Position numbers and translations under genes: made by a program
Source of the DNA: Gavia stellata
Taxonomy: Eukaryota > Chordata > Aves > Gaviiformes > Gaviidae
Reading direction: 5' to 3'
Length of the DNA: 64,000 nucleotides
Assembly: GCF_030936135.1 (NCBI RefSeq)
Contig: NC_082637.1
Location: forward strand, 11,235,001 to 11,299,000
Shown: one piece after another, positions 10,501-24,180 of the stretch
Numbering within the stretch: the stretch's first letter is position 1
Layout of the letters: each line of letters opens with the position of its first letter
The notes under the pieces: generated by a model
What the model saw: only the letters and a program-made list of their open reading frames with translations
The model's database searches: none
Told to the model about the DNA's origin: nothing

Positions 10501-13121
10501 GCAGGCTGGAGAGACCTTGGGTGAGATCTGGCGTGGTCGGACAGGGGCTGGCCCGTGCACGTGGCGATGGCCAGGGGACCGCAGGTAAGACCATGCGTCA
10601 ACCAAGAGAGGGGAGGTTGCTGAAAGCGTTTTGGAAATCAAGCCGGGGCTCCCCAGAGGCTGCTCGGCTCTAGTCCCCTGCTCTCAATACGGAGATGGCC
10701 AAGATAGAAACAGCCTAATAAAAACTGTTATGGACCTGCAGAGATGGCCTTGTAGGGAGAGGTGGAAAAGTTTAGGGCTCCTTCATCTAATGAAATCCTG
10801 ATGGTGGAAAGAAGGTAATTTTGGGCATCTTCTGGTTTACCCCACCTCCTGAAGTGAAAACAAGGGAAGCTGAGCCTTACTGGAAAGCCGATGCTGGCGA
10901 TGCACTGAGGGGAAGAGGGGATGGGAGAAGCTGCCAGTTTCGGGGCAGCATCATCTCTGTGGCAGCTTGGGGAAGTCTTCCGACTTCAGCAGAAAGGGAC
11001 TGGCCCCAAGTCCCGTCCCACCACGGGGAGCCCTGAACAGGGCTCAGGGCTGCCGCCTACCATCCTGCTGGCAGCCCTAAGGGGTGTTGATGTCCCTGCA
11101 GAAGAGCACGTGGGAGGCAATGGAGCTGGCACGGTATCCCTAGAGCACGTCCCCACGGGCTGGTGTGCCAATGCCCATCCAGCTGTTTCCTTCGCCTTCC
11201 TGTGCTTTCACCAGCCCCTTCCTTTGGGACTGAAAACTGCGCATGCTTCATCCTGGCCAGACCGATAACCGCAGCTGGAGCCAGGGACCTCGCCAGCACG
11301 TCTTTGATGAAGGTCGGCACGGGCATCAGTGCCTCTTGAATTCAGTAACACTGTGAAAGGCGCGATTCAGCCCTCACCTTCCTGCAAAAGTAGCTAGGAA
11401 AAACCAAAAAGCGCTGTCATGCAGGGTCTCCATCATGGGCTGGCTCAGCACCGTGCCGCTGTTGCGACAGAGCTCCGACAGCTGTGCTGCAACAGCCCCG
11501 CAAAGGTCCCCAGGGATGGCTCAGCCGCGATAGCCCGGCTTGGCTTTGTGAAAGCCACTGTCACGCAGGGTGCCCGGGCCAGCTGGCATCTCCCCAGACT
11601 TTCTTGCAGGGCCACAGCCAGCCCCGAGCCCCTGGGGAGGTCTGCAGGAGCCTTTCCTTTGCTTTCCATGAGTTTTGCCCGAGGCCTCAAGGCTTAGGAG
11701 GAGCTGGTGGACCCAACCAGCTATTGCTCCATCCTCATCTTGCAAGGACGAACACGCAACCCTGGGGGGTTCCTTGGTGCTTCTGCTACTTTTGATTTTT
11801 TTTTTTTTAGCTCCCGCGAGGCTCCCGGGGAGCTGTTTTGTAGCTCTTCTGAGGCTGGTCCACCCCATCCTGGCTTTGAGTTTTGCAGCTTTGTGGCATG
11901 GCTGTGCCCAGGGAAGCATCCCTTTTCCCTCAGCGTCCCTGATCCTGCACCCGGCTCCGTTCCTCCTCTCCAGATGGGGCTGTGCCTGGGGTCCTTGTAC
12001 CCCGAGCACCCAAAAAACAATTCGGTGTCTCAGGCTCCCCGGCTGCTGTCTTCCTCCTCCCTGCAGTGCCAGGGGCAGGTGGTGCACACAGGGAGCAGAA
12101 TGCGGCCCCCCCGGGTGCCTGTGATCGCGTGGGGAGCAGCGAGCAGCCGGTGTGAACTCCGGAGGGACCAATCTCTGGGAGCATTCTGTTGACACAGCTC
12201 TCAGTCTGCTGCACATCCCCATCCCTCTTTCCCACCTGGAGGCTGCAGATACATGCCAGGGTCTCTGGCAGCTCCAACATCTGGGTGGTTTGCCCTGGAG
12301 ATGCCTCGGAGGGGTCTGCTTGGCCGGCGAGGTGCTGAGGTTCAGACTCGGAGCGGTCCGGGAGGACGATGCTGAGATGCCTGGTCTTGGATGAAGCAGG
12401 GGTGGTGCTCGTGCTGAACCTGGGATGGGGTAAGGACATAAGCGAGGCAAGGTCTGTGGAGAAGCTCATCTCAATTTTCAGCCCTGGTGTGCAGCTGGAA
12501 GAGCAAGACGGGTGCTGGGGCAGTGTGTCCTGCTGCATCCCCAGCCGATGTCCCCATGAGACGTGTCTGCGGCAGGGCAGTTAACGGTGAGCAGGTCTGG
12601 CTGTGCACAGAGGATTTTCTTCCTCCAGTGCCTGGAGAGGTCCTTGAGGGCTTTTTTTCCCTTATTTTCCCCATCTACCAAGGGCAGAGGGACTGTGCAG
12701 CCACGTTTAACCCTCTTGGGGGACACAGGGGACCTCAGCAGCGCTGCCGGCAACGTGGCCACTGGCATCTCCATCGGCAGCAGCGTTTTGGGGATGGCAG
12801 CGAATGCCTCTCCACCATCGCTCACCGCAACCAGAGGAGGGTGGAGCGGAGTCGGAGGCAGCTTTTGCGGCCAGCTCTATGAATTTCCAATTACCGGCTT
12901 GCCTTGCCACCACACGAGAGGTTCCTGCACCTAATTTTTGGTGAAACGATCCATTTTTCTCAGTAATTTAATAGCGTGGGCAGGCTGCTTGCTGACGGAG
13001 AGCCAGCAGCCAGCACCGAGGAGCCTGCGTGCCGGGCTGCCGGCCGTAACCACCTTCCCTGGGCGACACAGGAATGCTGACCTAATAGAAAAGACATTTA
13101 AAGAGGAGTTTTGGAGAGTTA
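7561..13121. other. Non-coding stretch (possible long first intron)
   Basis: I find no exon with a recognisable product on either strand. Sequence is moderately GC-rich with short homopolymers, for example a T run at about 11797-11809. If the CpG island is the IL11RA promoter, this is the first part of intron 1; otherwise it is intergenic. Confidence 0.45.
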
Positions 13122-13238
13122 CTCGGCTCGGATTCGGCTCACGCGCACGGCTGCCGGCTGCAGCGGGGTCTCTCCGTGCCCTGGCAGGTCCCAGGGACCA
13201 GCATGGGTGGAGGGGACATCCCTGATGGGAGCCGGGCA
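13122..13238 (+). repeat. Direct duplication, copy A (117 bp)
   Basis: This matches 14373-14489 over 117 bp with two mismatches, both C to T changes at the CTGCCGGCTGCAGCGGGG segment. Flanks do not match. The pair is separated by about 1.13 kb of unrelated sequence, so it is a dispersed direct duplication and not a tandem array. Confidence 0.93.
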
Positions 13239-13424
13239 CTAGGGCATGAGCCCTCCCGGCCGGCCGTCGGCACAGCAGCTGCTTTTTTCTCTGGAAAAAA
13301 AAGGCTGCTTTGGGGAGGCTGTTGCAAGTTGTGAGTTGAGGCTGGGTTCAGCTCCTGGCTGCGGCTCTTCCAGGGCTGGAAAAGCCGTGGCGTTTCGCTC
13401 TGACATTTTCCAAATGAGATGTTT

Positions 13425-13690
13425 TGATTTTTGTTTTTTTTTTTTAATTTTATTTTATTCCCCACCCCAAGGTAATGTTTGGAAGCCAGATTTAGCTCGA
13501 TTTAACTCAAACCATTTTAAAAAAGTAAAACCGCTGAAAACTAAACAAGGCCTATCATTTAGAACAAAATGTTTTGGTTTTCATTTTCCTTTTGGCACGA
13601 AAAACACAAACTTTTTTTTTTTTTCCATTTTCCTCTTGATCCACAAACAATTTTATTATACTTTTTTTGTTCCTTCTGGTTGTTTCCTTA
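13425..13690. other. AT-rich, T-tract block
   Basis: Several T runs (a 13-base run near 13434, another near 13612) and A/T-rich sequence stand out against GC-rich surroundings. No coding signal is visible. It could be the degraded tail of an old retroelement, but I cannot assign a family. Confidence 0.4.
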
Positions 13691-14372
13691 GACCATGTTG
13701 TGCGCCATGGCTGGGGGACAGGCGAGCCCCGCTGCTATTCCCGGGGGGACGGTGGTGCGAGGACGGGTGCTTCGCCATGGAGGTCGGAGGGATTTTGCAA
13801 AGGCGAGCGGGAGCCGGTCTCCCCGCTGCCAGCACTGACTCAGCTGGGAGCCCCTTGTGGAAAAGGGAGGCCCCCGGGCATGGGATTTGGGTCTGTCCCG
13901 GCTCTCCTAGGGCAGTTTGAGCCCCGGGGCTGAGCCCTGCTGGAACCTGGGCTTGGGCACGGCCATGCCGCGGGTGCTGTGCCCTGCTGCTGGGCATCCC
14001 CGCAGGGAAGGGCAAGCGCTGGCATTGCCTTCTCTCCTTGTTTATTCAGGTTTAAAATTAATCTGACCTTCCCCCACTCAGGCTTGCGCAAACACGGTGT
14101 GTCCCTGAGCGGGCAGCTCCCACCGGCCCAAGGGGAGCTCTGTCTGTCCCCGGCTTGTGCCGTCACTGTCCCCTCTGGGTGAGGTCCCTGCCAGGACCCA
14201 GGTCCTGGGGGTGCCAGGCGATGGTGGGGTGCCAGCTCTCGCTGTCGGTGCGCCAGCCCCCTCCCAGCAAAGGCACCTCTGGCCGTAAATCAGGGCACGG
14301 TTAATCCTTCGGTGCAAGCTGCCAGGAGGCTGGGTGCCCAGATCCGGCATCTCGGGGCTGGGCAAGGGGTGG

Positions 14373-14489
14373 CTCGGCTCGGATTCGGCTCACGCGCACG
14401 GCTGCTGGCTGCAGTGGGGTCTCTCCGTGCCCTGGCAGGTCCCAGGGACCAGCATGGGTGGAGGGGACATCCCTGATGGGAGCCGGGCA
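14373..14489 (+). repeat. Direct duplication, copy B (117 bp)
   Basis: Second copy of the 13122-13238 segment, 115 of 117 bases identical and in the same orientation. The high identity implies a recent duplication, ongoing gene conversion, or membership in a small interspersed family. Confidence 0.93.
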
Positions 14490-17400
14490 GGAGCCCATGT
14501 GCGGGAGCCAGGGATTGTTCCCCCGGCCTTGACCCCCTCTGTCGCCTGCTGACCCAGTCCTGCATCCTCCATCCTTCGCAACATCTCAGCTCTCCGCTCT
14601 GCCCCAGCCTCACCGGGCTGTTGGCCAGGCAGGGAGCAGGGAAGGGATGATGGCGAGCAGCGTCGGGGCCAGCCCTGGTGCATAAGCAAGCACCCGACTC
14701 ATCCACCACCTGATTTTATTTTATTCCCCTCTCAGTGCCTCGCTGCATACCACAGCCGTGCTTTTTATAGCCCCCAGCTGCAGCCTCGGCGTGCTCCCGG
14801 CCAGCTCCCTGCTGCGGCCCCGCTCGTTCGGTGCCAGCAGCCCCGGCCGGGGCGGGGGACGGACACCGTCCCCGGGGTCCCCGCAGCGGTTCAGCAAGAG
14901 GAGAGCCCGGGCTGCGGAGGAAGGCAGATAATTAAAGCCTAACCCGAAGCCGCGCTCCCGTGCCGGCGGAGGCATTTAAAGAGCTGCATTAGTCACCCCC
15001 ACCGTCGCAGCCGGCGCGTGCCGCCTGCCAGGTCGAAGGCCAGCGGTGGTGGCTGGTCCCTCACCGTCCCCTCTGGTGCTGCCCACGGGTGTTTCCAGCC
15101 TGCCAGAGCCGCCGGCTCCTTCCATGAGCCAGTTTGCTCTGCCTGGGGGGGGTGTCAGCGGTCCCCCCTCCACCCCCAGTCATCCCCCCGGCTCCGGCAG
15201 GGTTGCATTGCTATGAGAGAGATTAGAGGGAGGTTAGAGGTTCCTGCCCGCTTCCCCGGAGCGCTTTTACGAGTGTCTGGGACTTGTTGCCGCGTTTGCA
15301 CATCCCGCAGCCATTTCCGTGGCTGGGATGCTGCTACAGGGTCTGGAGTGAGGAGCAGGAGATGGGATGTGCGGCTTTGTCGCAGGCTGCGTGCCTGGAG
15401 CATCCCTGTCGGGATGCAGGGTTTGCAGAGCAGGGGCGGCCGGCCAGCGGGCAGGGAACGAGCATCCTCACTGGGAAGCAGCGCGGGGAGACACTCGGCA
15501 GTTCCCTCCCCATGCTTTCTCCAGACGTGATTTCACCGCGACAGGGAGGGAGTGTGGCCAAGGGACGGGCCCTGCTCGCCCTGGCAGCACCCGGCTCGCT
15601 TGCCGGGGCGTTAGTCATTTGGGCCATAGCTGGGGACGGGGTGTGCCCGGGGTCCCCACGAGCCGGGGAGATGAGGGGCTTGGTGAGCCTGCACTTTTGG
15701 GATGCCGCCAGGGAAGAGGCAGAGGGATGGAAGGATGGATGGGGGGACTTCTGGGCTCACAGCCCACTGTCCCCCTCCTCGCTGCCCTGGGGAGGGGGCA
15801 GAGGGTGGCAGTGAAGCCAGATGTGCGCCGGGCATCTCTGGCCAAGCAGGTGGGGCCAGGACAGGGCCACCTTTGCTGGGCTGATGCCTACGGCTGGTCC
15901 CCGACCTCCTGGTGTGACTTTTTGGAGCTGGGCTTGGCAGCATGAAGGCAGAGGGGCTGTTGTGGGGAGGCAGCATCCTGCTGCAGGCATGTATCTGGGC
16001 ACATGTCCCAAGGAGGGGGCTTCTGCAGAGGTTTGCAGGTCCCTGGGGATCGGGGGGAGACCCCAAGGTGCCGGGGAGCCGCATGGGACCCTGCCACGGC
16101 CCCTTGCCCTGCGCGGGCAGCGGGGGTGTTGGGTGCCGGGGCTAATTTTAAACCTCGGCTAAAACACCGTCTGGCTTGTTCTGCCTCCGGCGGGGAGGCA
16201 GGGAGAGGCCAGGCAGTGAAATGCCAGTGGTGCTGCCATGTGTCTGCTGCCAAGCAGCTGGGGCCGGGCAGCCTTGCCTGCAGGCAGGCAGGGGAAGGCA
16301 GGGAGCTGCGGGGGTGTGGAGGAAGGGATGTGCAGCGGTGGGGTGGGTTTTCTGGAAGCGCCAGCTGTCATTTTAACCCCGTGCGGGTGGCTGCAGAGAG
16401 GGGGCCTCCCAAATCTGCTCCCACCTGAAGGTGCTGGGCTTCACCCAGTGAAGGTTGGGGTCTCGCCGGCAGCACCCCAGTGCTTGGGCGAGCTGGGGGT
16501 GGCCAGGGGGGCTGTGGGAAGAGGGAGCTGCTCGTGCTGCCGGCCAGGTGCCGAGCATGCCGGGAGAGGGGAAAGCCTCCGAGACTCGTTCAGAAACAAG
16601 GCTGCCCTTTTATTCTCCTTTACGACTGCATTTTAATATCCACAAACACCCCTCCCTCCCCGGGCTGCTGCCAGCAGAGCCTGTATCGCCTGCGCCTGGC
16701 CTGCCGAGAAACCCCGGCCAAACCCTGGGCCCCAGCATGGGAGAGAGGATTATTTTCCCCCCCTCCTTTTTTTTAATATATGTTTTCTATAGCTCTAATT
16801 AGACGGGCTTGAGCCCCGGCCAAAACAAACACACCTGGGGGAGCCTCGCCTTACAGACCCCATCTGCTGTGTCGAGGGCTCTGCTCCCTGCACAGCCGCT
16901 GCTTGGCCCCTTTATAGGGGAGGGGGCTGCTGGGAGGGGGGGGTAGGACCGCTCCTACGCCAAGCCACCGAACAGCCTCCGCGGAGGAGGAGAGCCCAGC
17001 GAGGCGGCGCGGGGAGATGGTGCAGAGGCAGCGGGGGCACCTGGCGGAGACCCGTCCCACGGCAAGACCCCCGTCCGGCGTGGAGCTGAGGTATTCTCCC
17101 CCCCGCCACCAGTGCTGCTGAGGTGGCACAGGGCTCTGCGCCCACTGGGACAGGATGCTGCGGAGAGTAGGGGGGATGCAGTGCGTAGCAGCCAGGTTTT
17201 GCCCTCCTGGGGTGACAGCATGGGTACATCAAGGGGTCACAGCCCCCAAAATCTGCATGTGCCCGGGGGGTAGGATGCGGGGGCTCCCCAGCGTGTCCGG
17301 GTGCATGTCGGGCTGCGGGACCACCTACCCGGTGACACCCATCCAGGCACCGTTCGGGAAAGCGAGCAGGGGACGTCAGTGTGCCAGGCCACGACAATGG

Positions 17401-20400
17401 CTTGCACTGACAGCCAAATCCACGCTGGGCTGAGCTTCGCGTGCTTCTTCCCGCAACTGCTGGCTTTCTTGTGGGGCTTTTCGTCTGGGCTTTTATCCCT
17501 CCGGTTGTTTCAGGGGCCACCCTGAAGCCCCCATTGCCAGCAGGCTGAGCAGCGCCAGCACCCTCACTCCGGGGTCTGGCGGGTCCCACATCACACCTGT
17601 GCCGAGCTGGAGCTGAGGGAGCTCTTGGGGGTCTCTGCTTGCCCACATTGGAGTCCCACCTCTTCTGGGACAAGGGTGGACACCCTGATGGTGTGATGTG
17701 GGCTAGGGAGGGGTGGGTGGCACCCATCGCCACAGCTCATCCTGGAAGACATTTCCTCCTCTCCTCCACGCACCGTCTCCCAGGGATGTGCAGGGGACAG
17801 CACTGTGCTGCCTGCTCCATCCCCGGGGGTGGATGATGCAGCACACCAACCCCTCCTTCTCCGTCTGCCCAAATGGTGACCGGGCAGCACCGAGCAGGCA
17901 GCACCACTGCAAACTGCCCTCCCGCTGCCCACGGTGCCACTGACTGCTCCGAGGAGGAGCTCCAGCAGCCGCTTCGCCTTCCACCCCCCCCATACGGTGG
18001 AGCAGAGATGCCTGCAAAGGGAAAAACCAGGTGCTTTGGGATGCATGCCCCCCCCCCGCCATCTCGGGGCGATAATAACTGTAGCGACAGCTTAAAATAT
18101 AAAAAGCATGATTCGGCCTCGCCAGGACCTGCTGCTGATGGGCTGGGGGGGTTGTACAGGCTGGGATGTGCCTCCGTCCCCCTCTGGCAAGTGTGCCAGG
18201 CTGGAGGGTTTCCCTGTGCACGGGGGGGATTTTGGGGCACGGCGGCTGCTGGTCCTTGCTGCCTCCCACTGCAGCCAGGTCTGTGCAGAGGGCAGCTCGG
18301 GTGTTTTGCGAAGGATTTCGGAGCTGCTTTGGCCTCCAGTCAGAGCAGGCTGCAATGGGAACATTTCGAAATTCTTTTGGACGAGGAAAATTCCACAGGC
18401 AGCCCCCCTCCGGGAGAAAGTTTGGGATGGCTGAAATGTTTGGAGTGAGAGGCTGCTCGCTTTTGTTTACTCTGAACTATAACGTTGGGGGGGGGAGAAC
18501 CAAAAGGAAAAAAAAAAGAGACAATAGGAGCCCGTAAACAGAGCTGGCCCCGAGCGGGGCCGAGGCATCTCTCCAGCATCGTGGAAGGAGATGTGTCAGC
18601 ACGCTCACCGCGTTGTCCTGCTTTCCCCCCCAGCTCGGATACGATCGCATTTAATCTTTTAGGAGAACTTGGTTGGGTTTTTTTCCCCCAGCAGAAAACT
18701 GAGCTGGACAGTGTTTTTCCAACCTTCTCGACTTAGGCAGGGCTCAGCCCCCATCCCCTGGCCCTGTACTGCAGCCCCCAGCCTCATCGATGGGCTTCTG
18801 CCCCAGCTTTTCCCCACTTCTTGCCACTTCTCCATCTCTCCTTTTGGCTTGGGGGCTGTCATCTGATTGACCTGGCACGAGGAGGGGGGCACGGATGCTG
18901 CCGCAGCGAGGTGTTTCCCCAGCCTCCATCTCTGCCTTGTGCCTCGCGCCCTGCTGCATCCCTGGGGCTGCCTCCCCTCGGCAGAGCTGGCAAGGTTGCC
19001 TCCAAGCTTGGAGAAGACAGGCCATGGTTATCCCACCAGGTGCCAGAGCCTGGCACCGGCATACCCACATCACACATTGCCGGGGGTCTGCAACTGCTAT
19101 TGTCCCCCCATGCAAGGACACTGCTGGTGGGGTGGAAATAGTTAATGGGCTCCCCTTCGGTGGTGGCTTTATTTGGCTGCCCAGGTGGCCCTTAACGACA
19201 CCTGAAATCCCTCTCCAGCCCAAAAGGGATTTTGTTTTGCGAAAGGAGTGACAGCAGATTGCTAGCTGGGGGAGCGTTTGTGCTGCAGTACGGTGAGCTG
19301 TTTATTTTGGCCCTGCCACCCCGCAACGTTTTGGCTGACCCGGGCGCCTTCGTGCCTCGGGGATGGAGCTGAGCCCGATGACTCCCAGGCACTGGAGCAC
19401 TGGGAGGGATGGGGGGAGCACTGGGCAGGGGATGCTGTGGGGCCCTTCTCCTGCCTGGGGTTCCCGGATCTAGGCTGGAGTTCATCGGGAGCATCAGGAG
19501 GAGCTGGGCTTGCATGAGGCGCTCACATATATGTACATATTACCTATGTGCCCTACACATATGGATGCATATGCTCTTCTATCAGCTCCAGGGCCAGCTT
19601 ATGGGGGGAGTTTGTTCTGGGGGATGCAGATGCTGCTGGGGGCGTGAAATGCCGGGGTGCAGGCTGGTACCCGGTTGTTCCGTCGTGCCAGGAGCTGTGG
19701 GTTCACCAAAACCTCTGCCAGGCTGGGCTGAGCCCAGGAGCAGAAAAATATCCCAAATCCTAAAATGTTCCCCAGACAGGAAAAGCCTTTCCCTCCCTGC
19801 TTTAATCACAGGGTGGCCCAGCTCCCTGCCAGCGGGTCCCACCCGTGTCCCCGGATCCAGCACCATGCCCATCCCCATCCCACAACCCTGTGCCAAGGAC
19901 AGTGGGGACGCAGCATCCCCCCCTCCCTCCCTCCCCCAAGACTCTGGTGCTACAGCTACAGCGCCGGTGGGTTTCTTTACAGCCGGGAAATTATTTTTAG
20001 GAATTTCTCTGGCGTGTGGCTCCAGGGGGGAGCGTGGGGATGGGGACGGGACGGGGGGGCCCTTCTGTCCCCCATCCAAATGCAATGCTGCCAGCTGGCG
20101 TGGTGTTGGGGCTGCTGGCTGCTAACAGAGCCCTCGCTGTTTTGGCCTTTGCCGATGCCTCCGGTTACAACCGGGAGCCAGAGATTTCTCCTTCCCGCAG
20201 GATGGAGCAGGGGAGGGAGGAAATCGAGGCGTTGGGATGGGAGTTTCCCAGCTGGGGTAAGAGCAGAGCCTGACCTCCACGAAGCCGCCGGCATGCCGAG
20301 GTGTGTGGTGGCCCCCCAGCCCCCCGGCACCGGGTCCCGCTAGCAGCTGCTGGCCCCACAGAGGAGAGAGGTGACCCCTGGGATATGGGGGGGGGGGGGG

Positions 20401-20541
20401 GGCATTGTGTTTGGCTTTGGACACCAGTGGGGCTGTGGTCAGCTGGGCATCACCGGGGGATGTCTTGGGGGGGATTGGTCTAGGCTGGATGGAGATGTGC
20501 ATTGAACCTGGCTGTGGAGGTGAACTGGATCCCCGTGCGGC
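14490..20541. other. Non-coding stretch
   Basis: I see no exons or RNA genes on either strand. Overlapping open frames are Gly, Ala and Pro rich without domains. A short AT-rich run with alternating CATATG/ACATAT lies at about 19524-19580. Confidence 0.45.
20386..20402 (+). repeat. Poly(G) run
   Basis: An uninterrupted G run of about 17 bases precedes the minisatellite by about 140 bp. It is prone to sequencing error and to length variation. Confidence 0.85.
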
Positions 20542-20963
20542 GCTGGGGTTAACCCCCCTTTTGGACTGTGCTGGGGTTAACCCTGTGTTTGGGCTGAGCT
20601 GGGTTTTAACCCCATGTTTGGGCTGAAGTGGGGTTAACCCCACTCCTGAGCTGTGCTGAGTTTAACCCCACATTTGGACTGTATAACCAATGTTCGGGCT
20701 GTGCTGGGTCTAGCCCCGCATTTTGGCTGAGCTGGGTTTAACCCCACTCCTGGGCTGAGCTGGATTTAACCACGCATTTGGACTGCATTGCATTTAATCC
20801 CACTCTGGGCTAAATTGGGTTTAATTCCACTCCTGGTCTGAGTGGGATTTAATCCTGCTCCTGGGCTGCATGGGGTATAATCCCATGTTTGGGCTGCCCT
20901 GAGTTAAGCCCCACACTGGAACTGTACTGGGTTTAGCCCCACATTCAGGCTGCACACGGGGCT
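20542..20963 (+). repeat. 28-bp minisatellite
   Basis: About 15 diverged units close to GCTGGGTTTAACCCCACATT followed by TGGGCTGA, average period about 28 bp. Many copies keep the short palindrome GGTTAACC or GGTTTAACC, while the second half varies (CACATTTGG, CACTCCTGG). The copies are clearly diverged from one another, so the array is old. Confidence 0.9.
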
Positions 20964-23850
20964 TATTGGACTGCACTGGCCTCACAGGGAAAAGCTGCAA
21001 CTGGTTTAACTGGGGTAATTCCAGTGTGCTGGGGTTGCACTGGCTGCAGCTGTACATGTGTGTGTGCTGGCTCAGCTCAGCCTGGCATGGTCCCCCCCCA
21101 CAGCAGGCGTGGGGGCCTATGGGTCAGCACCCCACCGAAGCGGTGCAGAGGAAAGCAGCCCTTTTTGAGGTCCCCAAGGCACTGGCGAGGCTGGGGACGG
21201 CAAGCGGGGCTCTCCCCTTGGCCTCTGGGAGCATCACCCCAGCAGTGCCCAAGATGGGCAGGGAGTTGCCACCGAGTGCTGCCGGTGGTCCCGGGGACTG
21301 TGCATGGCCCCAGTAGCCCCGGAGGTGCTGGGGGACATGCTTCTCTCCCGTCCAGCACCCCTTGCTGGGCTTTCTCTGGGCACCCAACAGCTGGGAGGGT
21401 GCCAGCGGCATTTAGGGGACAGGAGTAGCTAGTTGCAGGGGACCATCCCAGCAGTGGGGTCAATGCTCCCCCCGCCCTGAAGGTGCATGTTGATGCGATG
21501 ATGATGGTCACCGATGCTGCAGGGGTGGGGTGCTGCCGCCTTTCTGGGCAGATCAGCGGCCGCGGGGATGGACCCGGGCCACACCATGGCTCCTTGGAGC
21601 GGGACGCAGCACTTCTGCAGGGCTGCTGGGAGGAGAGGGGCTTAGTGGGCCACTGTGTTCCCAACCCCGCAGGAAAGCAAGAAGAGGGGAATTCCTGCTG
21701 CTCCAAAACACCGCTGCCCTTGGCCACGGGATGTGTTTCCCACAGCGGGCACTGGCAGAGAGGAGGGTCTGGGCTGCAGTTCCAGAGATGCTCCCCCAGC
21801 TGAGGGGAAGGAGTACAGTGTGATGCCATCTCTAGGTTGTTAGAGCTGGCTGGCATCAGGCGTCACCTGTTGCAGAGCGGCTTTTTGCAGGTGGGTGACT
21901 CCAGCAGCACCGAGCATGCGGTGGGCAGAGCTGCCAAGTGCTCTTGGGTTGTTTTATTTGCCACATCTCTATTGCAGCGATGCTGCCCCAGAGCACCCCG
22001 GGGAGAGGTTAGGAGGCACTCCAGCTTTCTGTGCTCGCTGGGGAGCATCCTGTGTCTTCCCACTGCCATCTTCAGCCCTGCGGCATGTCATCGTCTGCTT
22101 GTGTCCCCCGCCCTGCCACCCCCGGCTCTGCGTGCGGCTCATTCTCTTTGAAGAGTGACTTCAAATGAAGCAAAGCAAAAAAAAAAAAATAACCAACCAA
22201 AACCCACTGTCTTTCAAAGCGCCGAGTGCAATGGAAAGTTGGCCTCCCCCAGGAATCTGTGCTGGGCTTTGCCAGGCCACAGCGGGGCATGGCACAGAGC
22301 GGCTATGCTGGGGGGACTGTCACACCCCATGTGGGCATCGGTGCCAGAACATATGGCTGTGATTTTGGGGGACGTTTCAGCTTGCAGCGTTTCAGTTTGG
22401 ATGCAGGAAGGGGCTCACAGCAGGATTTCTCCCTGCAGCTCCCCAAAAACTTTTGGATGAGCTCCCAGCGGGACAGCAGGGTCGGTGCAGGATGGAGAGT
22501 GGCACCTTCATTTCTGGCTAACATACAGGGGTGCCATGCACAGCCTGGTCATCCTGGCCGTGCCGGTGACGAGAGCGTCCTGTGCTGAGGGAGCAGAGTC
22601 CGGCAGCGCTGCCCTCCCGGCCGGGGCCAAGCCACAGCCCCAGTCTGGGCTGGGTCCCTCTGCCCCAGCCGTGGCCGCGGAGGTCACCCAGCCCCAGGCG
22701 GGCAGCGGAGGCCTCTCGGGCCAGGATTAGCAGGCGGGGAGGAAGAAAAGCTCTGATTGTTCCCTCTATGCCGGCTCAGCTCCAGGACCACTGTGCCGGG
22801 ACGCCCCGTCCCCAGGATGTGTCACCGCCGGTGCAAGCATAGAGGGATGCTTTCTCCTCCTGCGTGCCCGTCCGTGGGGGTGCAGAGCCGCTGAGGAAGG
22901 TGGCCTGGCAACACGCGTGCGTGTGCATTGATTTGCACGCCTGTTTTCCTCTCGGTGGGGGAGTTTGGTTGCAGAAAGTAAGGGGATCCCGTCTGGGCAG
23001 GCTGTTCTGCAGCACTGCCTGGCCCCCTGCCACCCCGGGGAGGGTGAGGGCTCCGGGTCTTCCCCCGCTCTGCGGCTCCTTCCCCTTTTGTTTGTGGCCT
23101 TCGGTCAGGCGAGGAAGGGCTTGCCCTGTTTCTCCTCTCTGCGGTGATGCTTGGTCGTGGCTAGCTGTTGGCAACGCTCAGGCGAAGCATTTACTAAGCC
23201 AATGTGTGTGTCTGGGGGGGCTCGGTGCTGCCGTCCCCCATGCTGCGCTGGGAGGGGTGGGCAGCAGCCCAAAAGAGCCCAGCCCGGGCAGGGGTGCTCA
23301 TGGAGTGCTGGGGTGAGGACGGGGAGCGCTGGGGGGGCCCTGGGACAGAGGGTGCTGAAGGGTGGGAGGACGCAGGGTGCCCCGTGCCCCTCAGGGTGAG
23401 TGGTGGGTGACCACTGGGGGGGTCGCCGTGGAGATGAGGGGTTGGGATGCAGCTGGGGATGAGGTCTGCAGAGATGCCCTCTGCTACCACGTAGGGGTCT
23501 GGGGTGCCCCTGGGTCTTTTGGCAATACCACCCGCGGCCAGGCTGGCTGGGCAGGGCTTATGCCATTCCCTGGGGACATCAGCAGTGGCTGGCTGGAAAT
23601 CATGATATGCCCCCAGCTCTTCCATTCTCCATGCAGGTAAAGATGCCTTTCAGCATTGTGGCTGCAGGGTCATTTTTCCAGGCTGGCCTTGAACAAGTCA
23701 GCAGCCCTGAGACCTAGCAAACTCATGTCAGCAGTGAGCCGGCATCCAGAGCATATCCCCCTGCCACAGAGCGGCATGCTGGGCGATGGGTGCAGCAGCT
23801 CTGCCTTCACCCTCCACAGCATTTGCACAAAAACCCAGGGCGGTAGGGAG
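20964..23850. other. Non-coding stretch
   Basis: No gene was recognised. Open frames on both strands overlap each other and lack domain features. A short A run lies near 22179. Confidence 0.45.
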
Positions 23851-24180
23851 AAGAAATGATTTTATTTTAAAACTATTTCTTTCTCTATACACTAACACAA
23901 TCTCCCTTCTTCCTGACCACCACCCACCCCACCCCCCACCCCCCCGCACCATCCCCTTAAATCTGGCCCACGTGGTGTTTGGAGTTATTTTTGGTTGCTG
24001 CTTTCAAATGTATTTTAAGTCTTTTTTTTTTCCATCACCAAAATATTTTACTTGCAGGCTAAATGTTCCCAGTTAGTTACCAGCATAGTTTTTAACTGAT
24101 GTTTCTTGGGAACATTTCTACAGGTGGTTTGGTAGGAACAGCTTATGACAGTCTCATGAAATTATTTACATTTGGGGCTT
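23851..24180. other. AT-rich block next to C-rich tract
   Basis: AT-rich sequence with T and A tracts surrounds an uninterrupted C-rich run at about 23915-23950. On the minus strand the TTTTATTT at about 23861 would read as AATAAAA, but no minus-strand exon leads to it. Function unknown. Confidence 0.35.

Noticed and set aside
20542..20963. CRISPR-like array
   Set aside because: Contiguous 28-bp minisatellite with no spacers.
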